From Paenibacillus bouchesdurhonensis (GTDB taxonomy: Bacteria; Bacillota; Bacilli; Paenibacillales; Paenibacillaceae), in assembly GCF_900155685.1 (NCBI RefSeq), contig NZ_LT732548.1, positions 2,684,256-2,748,255 on the forward strand: 64,000 nucleotides of DNA, written 5' to 3'. Below the pieces are notes generated by a model. The model saw nothing but the letters and a program-made list of their open reading frames with translations. It searched no databases and was not told the DNA's origin. The translations under genes and the position numbers were made by a program. Below, piece by piece: positions 35,086-43,646 of this stretch (positions are counted from its first letter, which is position 1; the number at the start of each line of letters is the position of its first letter).

Positions 35086-35610
35086 ATGAATATTAAGAAA
35101 TCATTCATAGCTAATATTATTGCTTGTATGGTGCTGATCCTATCTATTCCGGCATTTGCTTCTGCTAACGAGAATACTAATGAGAGCACTCGAACTATAA
35201 ATCTATCATATGGCGAAAATTATGAAAATAAAGAAACTGGTGAGTATTTTAGATGGGTAGATGTGCAAACAGCAAGAGGGACGGTTGCAAAGCATTTTGA
35301 ATTCAAGATTCGGTTTTCAGTTCAATCCACTAGCTTTACAATTGATAGTTCTTCTGTAACAGTAGATGCTAGTGCTTACATTGAAGATGAATTTGGTAAT
35401 TCGGTAAGTGGTTATTCTGGACATAAATACACAATTCAACTACTTAGAGGATTAACAACTAAAAGTTTGCAATTTGATTTAGGTGGAACAGAATCCGGAA
35501 CAATTTCTGGACTTACTAGTGGCGGAAGTTATACATTAAAGGTTATAAATAATGATTATTTATCATTAGGTGACTATTTAACTGGCTCGGGTACTATAAC
35601 TAATAATTAA
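35086..35610 (+). CDS. Secreted beta-rich protein of ABC cassette
   Basis: The 174-residue protein has a signal peptide (MNIKKSFIANIIACMVLILS, then IPAFASA) and a mature part rich in Ser, Thr and Gly with alternating hydrophobic strands, suggestive of a beta-sandwich. There are no cysteines in the mature region. It is not recognised. ATG 35086 follows GGGAGGA. It is followed by two permeases and an ATPase, as in bacteriocin-plus-immunity or peptide-export loci, so it may be the exported or sensed substrate (inference). Confidence 0.7.
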   Translation: MNIKKSFIANIIACMVLILSIPAFASANENTNESTRTINLSYGENYENKETGEYFRWVDVQTARGTVAKHFEFKIRFSVQSTSFTIDSSSVTVDASAYIEDEFGNSVSGYSGHKYTIQLLRGLTTKSLQFDLGGTESGTISGLTSGGSYTLKVINNDYLSLGDYLTGSGTITNN

Positions 35611-35782
35611 TATGATCTTATTTAGTTCATAGATTTCAAACAAAAAGTATTATGGAGACGCAGTCCATAATGCTTTTTGTTTTGCAGACTGGGTAGAATT
35701 AAGATTCGTAATGGATTATTATATATCTAGCTTGAATATATTGGCAAATTAAATGAATAAGTAGAGTCTAGTGAGGGTTTTA

Positions 35783-36787
35783 ATGAGGCGAATTAGAACA
35801 TTTTTAGAAATTTTATATAGACAATTTATTAGTGACAGGAAAGTTAACTTAGTGATTCTTTGTATCTTAACTTTAGCCTTTTCATTTTTGTTCTTGATTT
35901 CAAAGGAAGTTATTCAAAGATTTGCTGAATACGGTGAATTGAATGAAAGTGTAAGGACTTATGAAATAAGATTTTCAGGAATTAATTCTGTAAAGTCATT
36001 TGATTTTATCCTGAAAGAGTTTAGCAGCAATAACATCGAAAAGATCAAACATATTAATTTATCAATTAGAAACAATGAAATATCTCATTTGGATTTAATT
36101 TTTACTAGCAATTATAGAGATTTATATCCGCAGTCCATGGGAAATAGAATTATTCAAGGTAGAAATTTTACCGAAAATGAGATAGACACTGGTGAAGACG
36201 TAATAATACTTAGTCAGAGTGATTATTCTGAATTTTATTCAAATTATAATTTAGGCGATGTCATCGACTTTTCTGGTTACGATTTTGAATTAATTGGAAT
36301 TAGCAGGGATGATAATAAAACGAGCTCAGTAATCCCTTACAGTACGATCTTAAAAATATCACAATATAACAATAATCCATTTCGCATGAACGAGGCATTC
36401 ATTACATTAGAAGAACGGTTAAGTAAAAAAGAAATTCGTAAGATGATTAAGGCAGCGAAAAATAACGATTTAAACGATGCTGAAATTCGGATTATAACTT
36501 CATCTTCGTGGATGATCGTAAGTAAATTAGAAAATATTTCTGGAGGTGTAATGGCATCTTTAATAGTTATTTTCTTCTCTGTTCTTAACGTATTTAAGAT
36601 GATAAAAATATTACACTTGCGAAACAAGAATATTATGATGATATATCGAAACCTAGGTTATGAAGATGTATATATTATTTTAAATTTTGTTGTCGAAATA
36701 TTTATTTTAATCATGATCTCTATCATTGTAGGTAACTATATCTCCATTCACTTAGGCCCTATTATTAAGAGTATGAGCTTTATTTAG
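35783..36787 (+). CDS. FtsX/MacB-like permease subunit
   Basis: The ~334-residue protein has one N-terminal membrane helix (LVILCILTLAFSFLFLI), a ~220-residue outside domain of MacB periplasmic-core type (GNRIIQGRNFTENEIDTGED..., NLGDVIDFSGYDFELIGI) and only two clear C-terminal helices before its end. Full FtsX permeases have four, so it is short and probably pairs with the next subunit. ATG 35783 follows GTGAGGG; an in-frame GTG at 35771 is the alternative. A+T-rich. Confidence 0.75.
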   Translation: MRRIRTFLEILYRQFISDRKVNLVILCILTLAFSFLFLISKEVIQRFAEYGELNESVRTYEIRFSGINSVKSFDFILKEFSSNNIEKIKHINLSIRNNEISHLDLIFTSNYRDLYPQSMGNRIIQGRNFTENEIDTGEDVIILSQSDYSEFYSNYNLGDVIDFSGYDFELIGISRDDNKTSSVIPYSTILKISQYNNNPFRMNEAFITLEERLSKKEIRKMIKAAKNNDLNDAEIRIITSSSWMIVSKLENISGGVMASLIVIFFSVLNVFKMIKILHLRNKNIMMIYRNLGYEDVYIILNFVVEIFILIMISIIVGNYISIHLGPIIKSMSFI

Positions 36788-36804
36788 TGCAGAAGAGGAC
36801 AATT

Positions 36805-37983
36805 ATGAAAAAAAAATATGAATTTATAAAGCTTTTTATCAAAAACAGTGAAAAAAAATATTTATTTCTTGGCTTTGAGTTAGTAGTATTCTGCTTTCTT
36901 TTTCATATCGTTTTTTATAACGTGAATGAGATTAAACATCTTAAGCAAACTTTGGAGAGTATAGGCTCATCTGAGCTTTACCGAGCTGATTATAATTTAG
37001 AAAATGTAAATAATGTAAATGATAAGTTGAACAAATTAGAGGAAATGTTACCCCAAGGAATACAGGTCATTGCTCCATCCAAAGGCGTCGCGTTTACTGA
37101 TCAATACTATGATCATAGGCAAGTTACTGCGAGTTTTTTATCTCAAAATGAAGTGCAGCAATATAGATATAACATTTCAAAAGGTGAATATTTTGACAAA
37201 CAGCGGGTTCAAGAGGGGATATATCCTGCAATAATACCAGAAGGACTAAGTGGCCATTATAAACTTGGTGAAGTATATAACATAGATATAGTCAAAAAAT
37301 TTGAGACGATAAAATCGATTAAAATAGAAGTAATTGGTAGCCGTAAAAATAATTATATTTTAGACACCGCTTATGTAAGCACCAATATATTTAACAGAGA
37401 TGCTACGATTTTAGTTTTCGATAAGTATAATGAAATCTCTCCACTTTTTTATATAGAATACAATGGAGCAGTTTCTGTTACGTTAAAAAATAGGGGTGCC
37501 TATTCAGAAAATTTGTTTGTTTCTATACTAGAGGATTACGGATTAAGGAATGTAGAAAGCATTGAAGATCGTGTTTTGAAAATAAACAGACTGACTTACA
37601 AGGATATGTACATTTATGTAATGTTATTAATCGTTATTGTGCCACTCGTTATAGTTTCCTTTGCTAGTTTTCATTATTTGGAATTTCAGAACAGAAAAAG
37701 AGAGTACTTCATTTATGTAAGTACTGGGTTAGCTCCAGGTTTCTTTTTTCAATCCCTATTGTTACTAAATATTGTTGTTTTTATTTTTCCAATCCTATTG
37801 CAAGAGTTGATCTGGTTTTTGATTTGCCGGATCAAAGACCTTCCATACTATTGGGTGCACAGCTTGATGATTTTACTCATAGGTATATTAGCTGCTACAA
37901 TCACTTCTTTATTTAACACTTATTTTATAAATAAAATAAAATATGAAGATAAAATGCTGCATAAGGAGATTTCTTGTGAATAA
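36805..37983 (+). CDS. Second FtsX-like permease subunit
   Basis: The ~392-residue protein repeats the plan of its neighbour: one N-terminal helix (YLFLGFELVVFCFLFHIVFY), an extracytoplasmic domain, and three C-terminal helices (YVMLLIVIVPLVIVSFASF, ...). I start it at ATG 36805 after AGAAGAGG, 17 bases beyond the preceding stop; an in-frame GTG overlaps that stop. It overlaps the ATPase gene by eight bases. Together with the ATPase it forms a heterodimeric MacB/LolCDE-type transporter, which usually extrudes peptides or lipoproteins or acts in immunity. Confidence 0.75.
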   Translation: MKKKYEFIKLFIKNSEKKYLFLGFELVVFCFLFHIVFYNVNEIKHLKQTLESIGSSELYRADYNLENVNNVNDKLNKLEEMLPQGIQVIAPSKGVAFTDQYYDHRQVTASFLSQNEVQQYRYNISKGEYFDKQRVQEGIYPAIIPEGLSGHYKLGEVYNIDIVKKFETIKSIKIEVIGSRKNNYILDTAYVSTNIFNRDATILVFDKYNEISPLFYIEYNGAVSVTLKNRGAYSENLFVSILEDYGLRNVESIEDRVLKINRLTYKDMYIYVMLLIVIVPLVIVSFASFHYLEFQNRKREYFIYVSTGLAPGFFFQSLLLLNIVVFIFPILLQELIWFLICRIKDLPYYWVHSLMILLIGILAATITSLFNTYFINKIKYEDKMLHKEISCE

Positions 37984-38647
37984 CGACATTGTAGTTTTAG
38001 AGGGGATAGCCAAACAATATAGTGCACATGGGTTAGCTATAGACAACATAAATTTATCTGTGAAATCTGGTGAGATGGTCGCAATTATTGGTGATTCAGG
38101 TTCTGGAAAAACTACTTTATTGAACATCATCGGAGGAAATATCAAGGAATATTCGGGACATTACAGGTTTCAGGGGAAGGATTTTAACTCCTTTTCCAAA
38201 AGAGAAATAGCAGAGAAGAAAAACAAATGTATCGGTTATATTATACAAGATTACGGACTAATTGATGATCTATCGGTATACAACAATGTAAAGCTGCCCT
38301 TATTGTTTAATCAAGACATTAATATAAATCAGATTCAAGGGTTAGTTATGAGTGTACTAGAAAAAGTAAACCTGTCAAAATTTACGGATAGAAAAGTAAA
38401 GCAGTTATCTGGAGGAGAAAAACAGAGAGTTGCTATTGCCAGAGCAATAATAAATCGTCCAGAGTTAGTTATTGCAGATGAGCCAACAGCGGCGCTAGAT
38501 ACTTCAAACACGTTTAAAGTCATGGAATTATTAAAGAAAATCAATGTTGAGGATGGAGTTACATTCATTATTGCCACTCACAATAAGAAGGTAGCAGAAA
38601 TGTGTAATAGAACAATCATGTTGCAGGACGGTAAAATTTTGAATTAA
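37976..38647 (+). CDS. LolD/MacB-type ABC ATPase
   Basis: The 223-residue ATPase shows Walker A (GDSGSGKTT), Q-loop (YIIQDYG), signature (QLSGGEKQR), Walker B (LVIADEPTAALD) and H-loop (IIATHNKKVA). The LSGGEKQR signature and length place it with LolD/MacB/BceA ATPases that serve FtsX-like permeases. The start is GTG 37976 after AAGGAG, inside the end of the permease gene. Confidence 0.93.
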   Translation: MNNDIVVLEGIAKQYSAHGLAIDNINLSVKSGEMVAIIGDSGSGKTTLLNIIGGNIKEYSGHYRFQGKDFNSFSKREIAEKKNKCIGYIIQDYGLIDDLSVYNNVKLPLLFNQDININQIQGLVMSVLEKVNLSKFTDRKVKQLSGGEKQRVAIARAIINRPELVIADEPTAALDTSNTFKVMELLKKINVEDGVTFIIATHNKKVAEMCNRTIMLQDGKILN

Positions 38648-38769
38648 GGTTGTATAACTGAATTCTTGTTGGAAAATTCAAATTCTCCTATAATCGTATA
38701 GTCGTAATAATGATACTAACTGTTCAATAAGTTCGCGTTAGTCCACCAGAACCAAAGCTTGGCGGTCTT

Positions 38770-38845
38770 AAATGAAACTTGCAGCTGGGTCGATATGACC
38801 CGGCTGCAAGTATGTTTACTTTCTTTTTAAGAAAAAAGTACGGTC
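38770..38845. repeat. Hairpin repeat right of the ABC cassette
   Basis: CTTGCAGCTGGGTC (38778) pairs with GACCCGGCTGCAAG (38797-38810) around GATAT, followed by a CTTTTTAAGAAAAA tail. A related, less perfect copy in the same orientation lies at 34770-34835, so the two bracket the secreted-protein/ABC cassette. No transposase belongs to either. Confidence 0.5.
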
Positions 38846-38939
38846 GATCTCTTGGATCTCTTCTGTCGATAGCCGGACATCAACAAGTTCTTAAGTTGTT
38901 TAAGACTTGGTACGGCAAGCTCGCCCGAAATCCTGGAAC

Positions 38940-39570
38940 TTGTCATCTTTTTGAATACTTGCCTGCCAATAAACCGGAAGCGAGCGGGAAATAAGGAATA
39001 AACGAAATGTTATTCTTCATCTGGAGACATTCGTGGCGAAGACGTTGTTTCCATAGAGAATAAGAGAAGCAATGTGTAACCCCGCCTAAAATTCCTCGTA
39101 GTCCGTGGCAACTACTGCTGTTTAATTGCCTCAAGATGGTGAAGAAACATAATGCTTGATCCCTAAATGCATAATCTGTCGCTTTCGGTAAAGATAAATG
39201 CGAATGCATATTTAGCTGCGTAGAGGGTTCAAGATTGGCTAAAATGACCTTTCCAAGAGCGTTCTGATGCGCGGGTAAAGGGCTGCCGATTTTGATAAAT
39301 CATTTCCTTCGTCTGTGCCATGATAAACTTGATGAACGATGACATTGGTTCCCTACAACATCCCGATATAGAGGTTCTTCTCCACCTTCATCCCCAATTC
39401 ATAAAGAATCTGCATTTTACTCCATTCAACGAGGAAGGCATTGTCACGCTGTGGAGCGAATATCCCCGGATGAAGCCGATAATACTTATCTAACTTCAGG
39501 ACGTATTCCATTTCCTCTAACGTGTACAAAGGCGAAATACCGTCGTTTTGTTCAATTTCAGCTCTTCAAA
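38940..39570 (-). pseudogene. IclR-type regulator and aldo/keto reductase remnants
   Basis: Minus-strand frames hold scraps of dead genes. From 39013 leftwards the sequence NNISFIPYFPLASGLLAGKY is a piece of an aldo/keto reductase. Farther right, pieces in several frames resemble the ligand domain of an IclR regulator: NALGKVILANLEPS near 39250, and DYEEF-stop-AGLHIAS with LILYGNNVFATNVS near 39050. Stops and frameshifts break every piece. A separate segment at 39370-39560 (LHPGIFAPQRDNAFLVEWSK) is not assigned. Confidence 0.6.
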
Positions 39571-39948
39571 TTAAGCTTAGAATAACTCTATTTGGATTCA
39601 AAAATCACTCTATTGTTTCGCTATGTGGAATTATATAACAGGAGTGGGGAGGAAGGGAAATAAGAAAAGGTATGTTTGCTGGAGCTTATTAATGCTAAGT
39701 AATTCGTCCTTAAAATAGTGACAGATGGTTGATTAGAATAAGTAATATTAATACTATTAGTTTCTGAGTTTTTATATAAATAGAAAAATATAGAAGTTGA
39801 AATACAAATTTTATGGTACAATATACCTAAGAATCTAATATGATTTTATGTGTGCAGTGTAGTATTATCGCATATTAATGTTCCGCTATAAGACTGAATA
39901 ATTGCTTCTGAAGAATTATTAACAATTTATTTAAGGATGGTGCATAAG
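39571..39948. other. A+T-rich intergenic leader of methyltransferase cassette
   Basis: There is no supported gene. The stretch is strongly A+T-rich with many TATA-like hexamers, so a promoter cannot be singled out. The ribosome site AAGGATGGT lies at 39933. Confidence 0.35.
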
Positions 39949-42069
39949 TTGACCAATGAAGCAGTTTTTAGACCTAGAGCACGTCTAATGTCGCAGTTGG
40001 GTGAGCAGTTAATTAAAGATGAGACAATCGCAGTTTTGGAACTCATTAAAAATGCTTACGATGCTGATGCAAAAAATGTTGATGTCTTAATGGAGAATGT
40101 TGATGATTCTGAATCTGCTAGGATAATTATCGAAGATGATGGAGATGGAATGACATTTGATATTGTTAAAAATAATTGGATGGAACCGGGAACTGATCAT
40201 AAAGAGAAAAAATTAAAGAAAATGATAGAAGAAAATAGCAAAAGCAAGTTGAATAGGTTACCAATGGGTGAAAAAGGTATTGGACGGTTTGGAGTTCATA
40301 AATTAGGGCATAAAGTGACATTAATAACTCGTTCCGAACATGAACAAGAGATTTTTCTAAGTATTGACTGGTCGATATTTGATTCTAATGAATATTTATC
40401 TGATGTATCAATAAGTATAATTGAGCGGTCTCCAACCCAATTATTTTCTAATAACAGTCCTACAGGAACTCGTATTATAATAGAAAATTTAAAAACTCCA
40501 TGGACAAGAGGAAAGGTTAGAGACTTACAACGCGCTATTACATCATTAAACTCTCCATTTGAAGCCTTAGACTCTTTTAAAGTTAACCTGAAAGTAAGTA
40601 ATCCAGAGTGGCTTAAAGGTCTCATATGTTATGAAGATATAAAAGATTACGCTTTATTTAAAGTAAATATGACTTTAAAGAATGATAAGATTCTTAATTA
40701 TGATTATAAATTTATGCCATGGAACACTTTAGATAAATTGGATCCAAGAAATAATGTAATTGATGCAATACAAATGAAAAAATTAGTTATAACGAGAGAT
40801 GAAAATAAGAAAACACAAAAATCTTTTGTACCTATTGATTTGTCAGAATTTAAAATTGGCACAGTTGAAATTGAATTATTAGGTTTTGATTTAGATTCGA
40901 GTTTACTAAAATTTGGTGAAGTGTCTGATACCTCAGGTTTAAGAAAGTATTTGAAAGCGAATGGCGGTATTTTTGTTTATAGAGATAAAATCAGAGTATA
41001 TTCATCTGAAGAAAGTGATTGGTTAAATCTTAATGCCAAAAGAGTCAATAGTCCTGCTGATAAAATTAGTACGAACTTAGTTCTCGGTAGTGTGAAAATT
41101 CAACGTAGTGAGAGTTTAGGATTGCAGGAAAAAACGAATCGTGAAGGTTTTATTGAGGATACTGCTTATGAAAGATTTAAAGATGCAGTACTGTTCGCAG
41201 TGGAGAAATTTGAGCACGATCGTTCCCAAGATAAATATTTGATAAGAAAGTACTATGGTGCTACATCAAGATCTGAACCAGTCATAGCTGAAGTTGCTTC
41301 GCTTAGGGAGAAAATTCAGTCAAAAGTTTCTGATAAGACATTAAAAAATGAAATATTTGGATGTCTTGATAATATTGAACGTGACTATCAACATATTACG
41401 GGGGTTTATCAAAAGAGCTCAAGTATAGGTTTAAGTATGAGTGTTGTATTACATGAAATAGAAAAAGTTATTGCTGAATTAGAGCGTGTAATAGATGAAG
41501 ATGAGGCTTCTTTACACGTTAGAAAACTAGTCAAAAGATTAGGAAGTTTAACTGATGGGTATGCTTCTGTTGTTAAATCCGGAAGATTAAGGAACTTTAA
41601 CTTTAAAGATGTAATCAAACAAGCACTATTCTTAGTGGACTTTAGATTATCCGCGCATAAGGTTCATGTTGAGGGGAATTATGTAAATAAGACAGATGAT
41701 TTTATCGTAAAAGGAAATGAAAATCTAATCACAAGTAACATTATCAATATCATAGATAATGCTATATGGTGGTTGAGTTATGTAGATGTACCAAATAAAA
41801 AGATTTTTTTTGACATAACAAGAGAAATACCCGGTTATCTTAGTATTATCATCGCCGACAATGGAAAGGGATTTACTATACCGACAGATATGATTACTAA
41901 ACCGTTTATTACTGACAAAATGGGGGGGATGGGACTAGGACTTCATTTAGCCAGTGAGATCATGAAGCAACATAATGGTGATGTAATATTTCCAGATTTT
42001 TATGATTTAGAATTACCACTGGAATATAAACATGGTGCAATTATTGCCTTGGCTTTTAAGGAGGAATAA
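39949..42069 (+). CDS. Double-GHKL ATPase: MORC-like domain plus histidine kinase core
   Basis: The 706-residue protein is best started at TTG 39949 after AAGGATGG (ATG 39937 has no spacing). Residues ~5-230 are an Hsp90/MutL/MORC-type ATPase: FRPRARLMSQLGEQLIKDET, ELIKNAYDADA (N box), IIEDDGDGM and GEKGIGRFGVHKLG. A transducer-like region follows (GIFVYRDKIRVYS, EKTNREGFIEDTAYERFK). The C-terminus is a histidine-kinase core: H-box-like SVVLHEIEKVIAELE (His about 502), N box IINIIDNAIWW, G1 ADNGKGF and G2 GGMGLGLHLASEIMKQHNG. No membrane helix. It is 2 bases before a receiver-domain gene, implying phosphotransfer (inference). Confidence 0.85.
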   Translation: MTNEAVFRPRARLMSQLGEQLIKDETIAVLELIKNAYDADAKNVDVLMENVDDSESARIIIEDDGDGMTFDIVKNNWMEPGTDHKEKKLKKMIEENSKSKLNRLPMGEKGIGRFGVHKLGHKVTLITRSEHEQEIFLSIDWSIFDSNEYLSDVSISIIERSPTQLFSNNSPTGTRIIIENLKTPWTRGKVRDLQRAITSLNSPFEALDSFKVNLKVSNPEWLKGLICYEDIKDYALFKVNMTLKNDKILNYDYKFMPWNTLDKLDPRNNVIDAIQMKKLVITRDENKKTQKSFVPIDLSEFKIGTVEIELLGFDLDSSLLKFGEVSDTSGLRKYLKANGGIFVYRDKIRVYSSEESDWLNLNAKRVNSPADKISTNLVLGSVKIQRSESLGLQEKTNREGFIEDTAYERFKDAVLFAVEKFEHDRSQDKYLIRKYYGATSRSEPVIAEVASLREKIQSKVSDKTLKNEIFGCLDNIERDYQHITGVYQKSSSIGLSMSVVLHEIEKVIAELERVIDEDEASLHVRKLVKRLGSLTDGYASVVKSGRLRNFNFKDVIKQALFLVDFRLSAHKVHVEGNYVNKTDDFIVKGNENLITSNIINIIDNAIWWLSYVDVPNKKIFFDITREIPGYLSIIIADNGKGFTIPTDMITKPFITDKMGGMGLGLHLASEIMKQHNGDVIFPDFYDLELPLEYKHGAIIALAFKEE

Positions 42070-42071
42070 CG

Positions 42072-43589
42072 TTGGTACTAAGTTCAATTAATAAAGTTCT
42101 TATTATTGATGACCAGATTGAGGAAGCACTCCCAATAATGAAGGCATTATCAACTAAGGGAGTTTATTCATTGTTTTGGGATGGAAAAGTTAAAAATAAA
42201 CCAGAGGTTCCTTTGAATGATGTTCGTCTTGTCATTTTGGATATGAGGTTTTCGACTGTAACTGATTCTCATACAATTAATAGCACATTATTTGGTTATT
42301 TAATCAGCGCAATTAGCTCAGATAATGGGCCATATATTTTATGCATGTGGAGTAAGCACAATAATGAATATCTATCACTATTTAAAGAGGAAATCAAAAA
42401 ACAATCAAGAGTTCCACAACCTTATCTAATAACTAGTCTAGAAAAAAAAGATTTTATAAATTTGGTCGATGATATCTATAAAACTACTCGTAACCAATTA
42501 GCAGCTACAGTATCAAATATCAGTAATCCGTCAATTGAAGAGGAAATAATGGAAATATTTGAAACGCTCCCATTATATAGTGAACATGGGGAAGTTTCCA
42601 TTGATAAATTATTAATGGAACTAGATAATAGGTTGAGTGAAATGAATGCTTTATCTACATTGTTATTATGGGAAAAAACGGTTTCTCAGGCTTCAAATAT
42701 ATTGGTTAATAATGTTGCTGTCTTATCTGATACAGGATATAACTGGAATAAAAATATACTAAATATTATTCAGCGTTTGGCAATTGCTAATGCAGGAAAA
42801 TCGCTAGGGAGCAGTATAACTACTGCTGGGTATGTAACAAACGCATTTGCCTCATTAAATCAAATGCTACCAGATGAACTTTGGAATCAGATGCAAGTAT
42901 TAGAGATTGATGAACAACAGTTTCAATATATGAGTGATCCTAGTATTACACACTCAATTGATGAAGATGAATATTCAATTTCTAAAATAAATAAATTTAT
43001 AGTTAAAAAAAATGGGAGAGACCATATATCATTTTCTAAAATTGAGGATGTAATACAACATAATGATAAGGAAATTATCGAGAGCTTACATAATAAATAT
43101 TTACATACACTAGGTTTTACGAATTCCAAGCTACTATGCCAAAAAATAATGCAAGATGATAATAAGAAGCCAGGTAAACTATACTTAGTTGAAGATCAAC
43201 AGACTATGGTTGATATAGTTTTTAATGTATTTGGAAACACTAATCTTAATATGGAGTCTATTAGGTTAGTCAAATTAGACATATCGTCTTCATGTGACTA
43301 TGCCCAAAATAAACTTAAGAGGCAACGTATTTTATTTGGGATTAAGGTACCAATAGCTCAATTTATAAAGCTTAATAAAAAATTTCCGGAGTCTTTATAC
43401 TCCACCCCTGAATTATTAATTGAGAATGAACTTTATGGTATAATATTTAGTTTTCATCACATAAGCAATGATCCAATCGGAGAATCAACAGGAACTCCTG
43501 TTTTAGAATTTAGAGAACTATTTTTAACTGATATTAAGCACTATTTATCGGCCTTTATTTCAAGAGTAGGTATTATGAGATTAGAATAA
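42072..43589 (+). CDS. Receiver-domain protein with uncharacterised C-terminus
   Basis: The 505-residue protein starts at TTG 42072 after AAGGAGGA. Residues ~7-135 resemble a response-regulator receiver: KVLIIDDQ (acidic pair Asp13/Asp14), VRLVILDMRF (phospho-acceptor Asp57), CMWSK and a lysine in LITSLEKKDF. The remaining ~370 residues are helical and unknown; they are not a usual DNA-binding output. It lies between the double-GHKL protein and a DNA methyltransferase, so it is probably the phosphoryl acceptor that acts on or with the methyltransferase (inference). Confidence 0.75.
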   Translation: MVLSSINKVLIIDDQIEEALPIMKALSTKGVYSLFWDGKVKNKPEVPLNDVRLVILDMRFSTVTDSHTINSTLFGYLISAISSDNGPYILCMWSKHNNEYLSLFKEEIKKQSRVPQPYLITSLEKKDFINLVDDIYKTTRNQLAATVSNISNPSIEEEIMEIFETLPLYSEHGEVSIDKLLMELDNRLSEMNALSTLLLWEKTVSQASNILVNNVAVLSDTGYNWNKNILNIIQRLAIANAGKSLGSSITTAGYVTNAFASLNQMLPDELWNQMQVLEIDEQQFQYMSDPSITHSIDEDEYSISKINKFIVKKNGRDHISFSKIEDVIQHNDKEIIESLHNKYLHTLGFTNSKLLCQKIMQDDNKKPGKLYLVEDQQTMVDIVFNVFGNTNLNMESIRLVKLDISSSCDYAQNKLKRQRILFGIKVPIAQFIKLNKKFPESLYSTPELLIENELYGIIFSFHHISNDPIGESTGTPVLEFRELFLTDIKHYLSAFISRVGIMRLE

Positions 43590-43646
43590 TAGAAATTTTG
43601 TCTTATTTTACTTTGCATAGGTTATTGATAATTAAGGAGCGTTATT

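Noticed and set aside
38779..38994. 71-codon plus-strand frame after the ABC cassette
   Set aside because: It runs through the hairpin repeat and lies opposite the aldo/keto reductase scrap; no ribosome site.
42072..43589. Restriction endonuclease partner of the methyltransferase
   Set aside because: The receiver protein C-terminus shows no PD-(D/E)xK, HNH or GIY-YIG motif that I can identify; it stays unknown.
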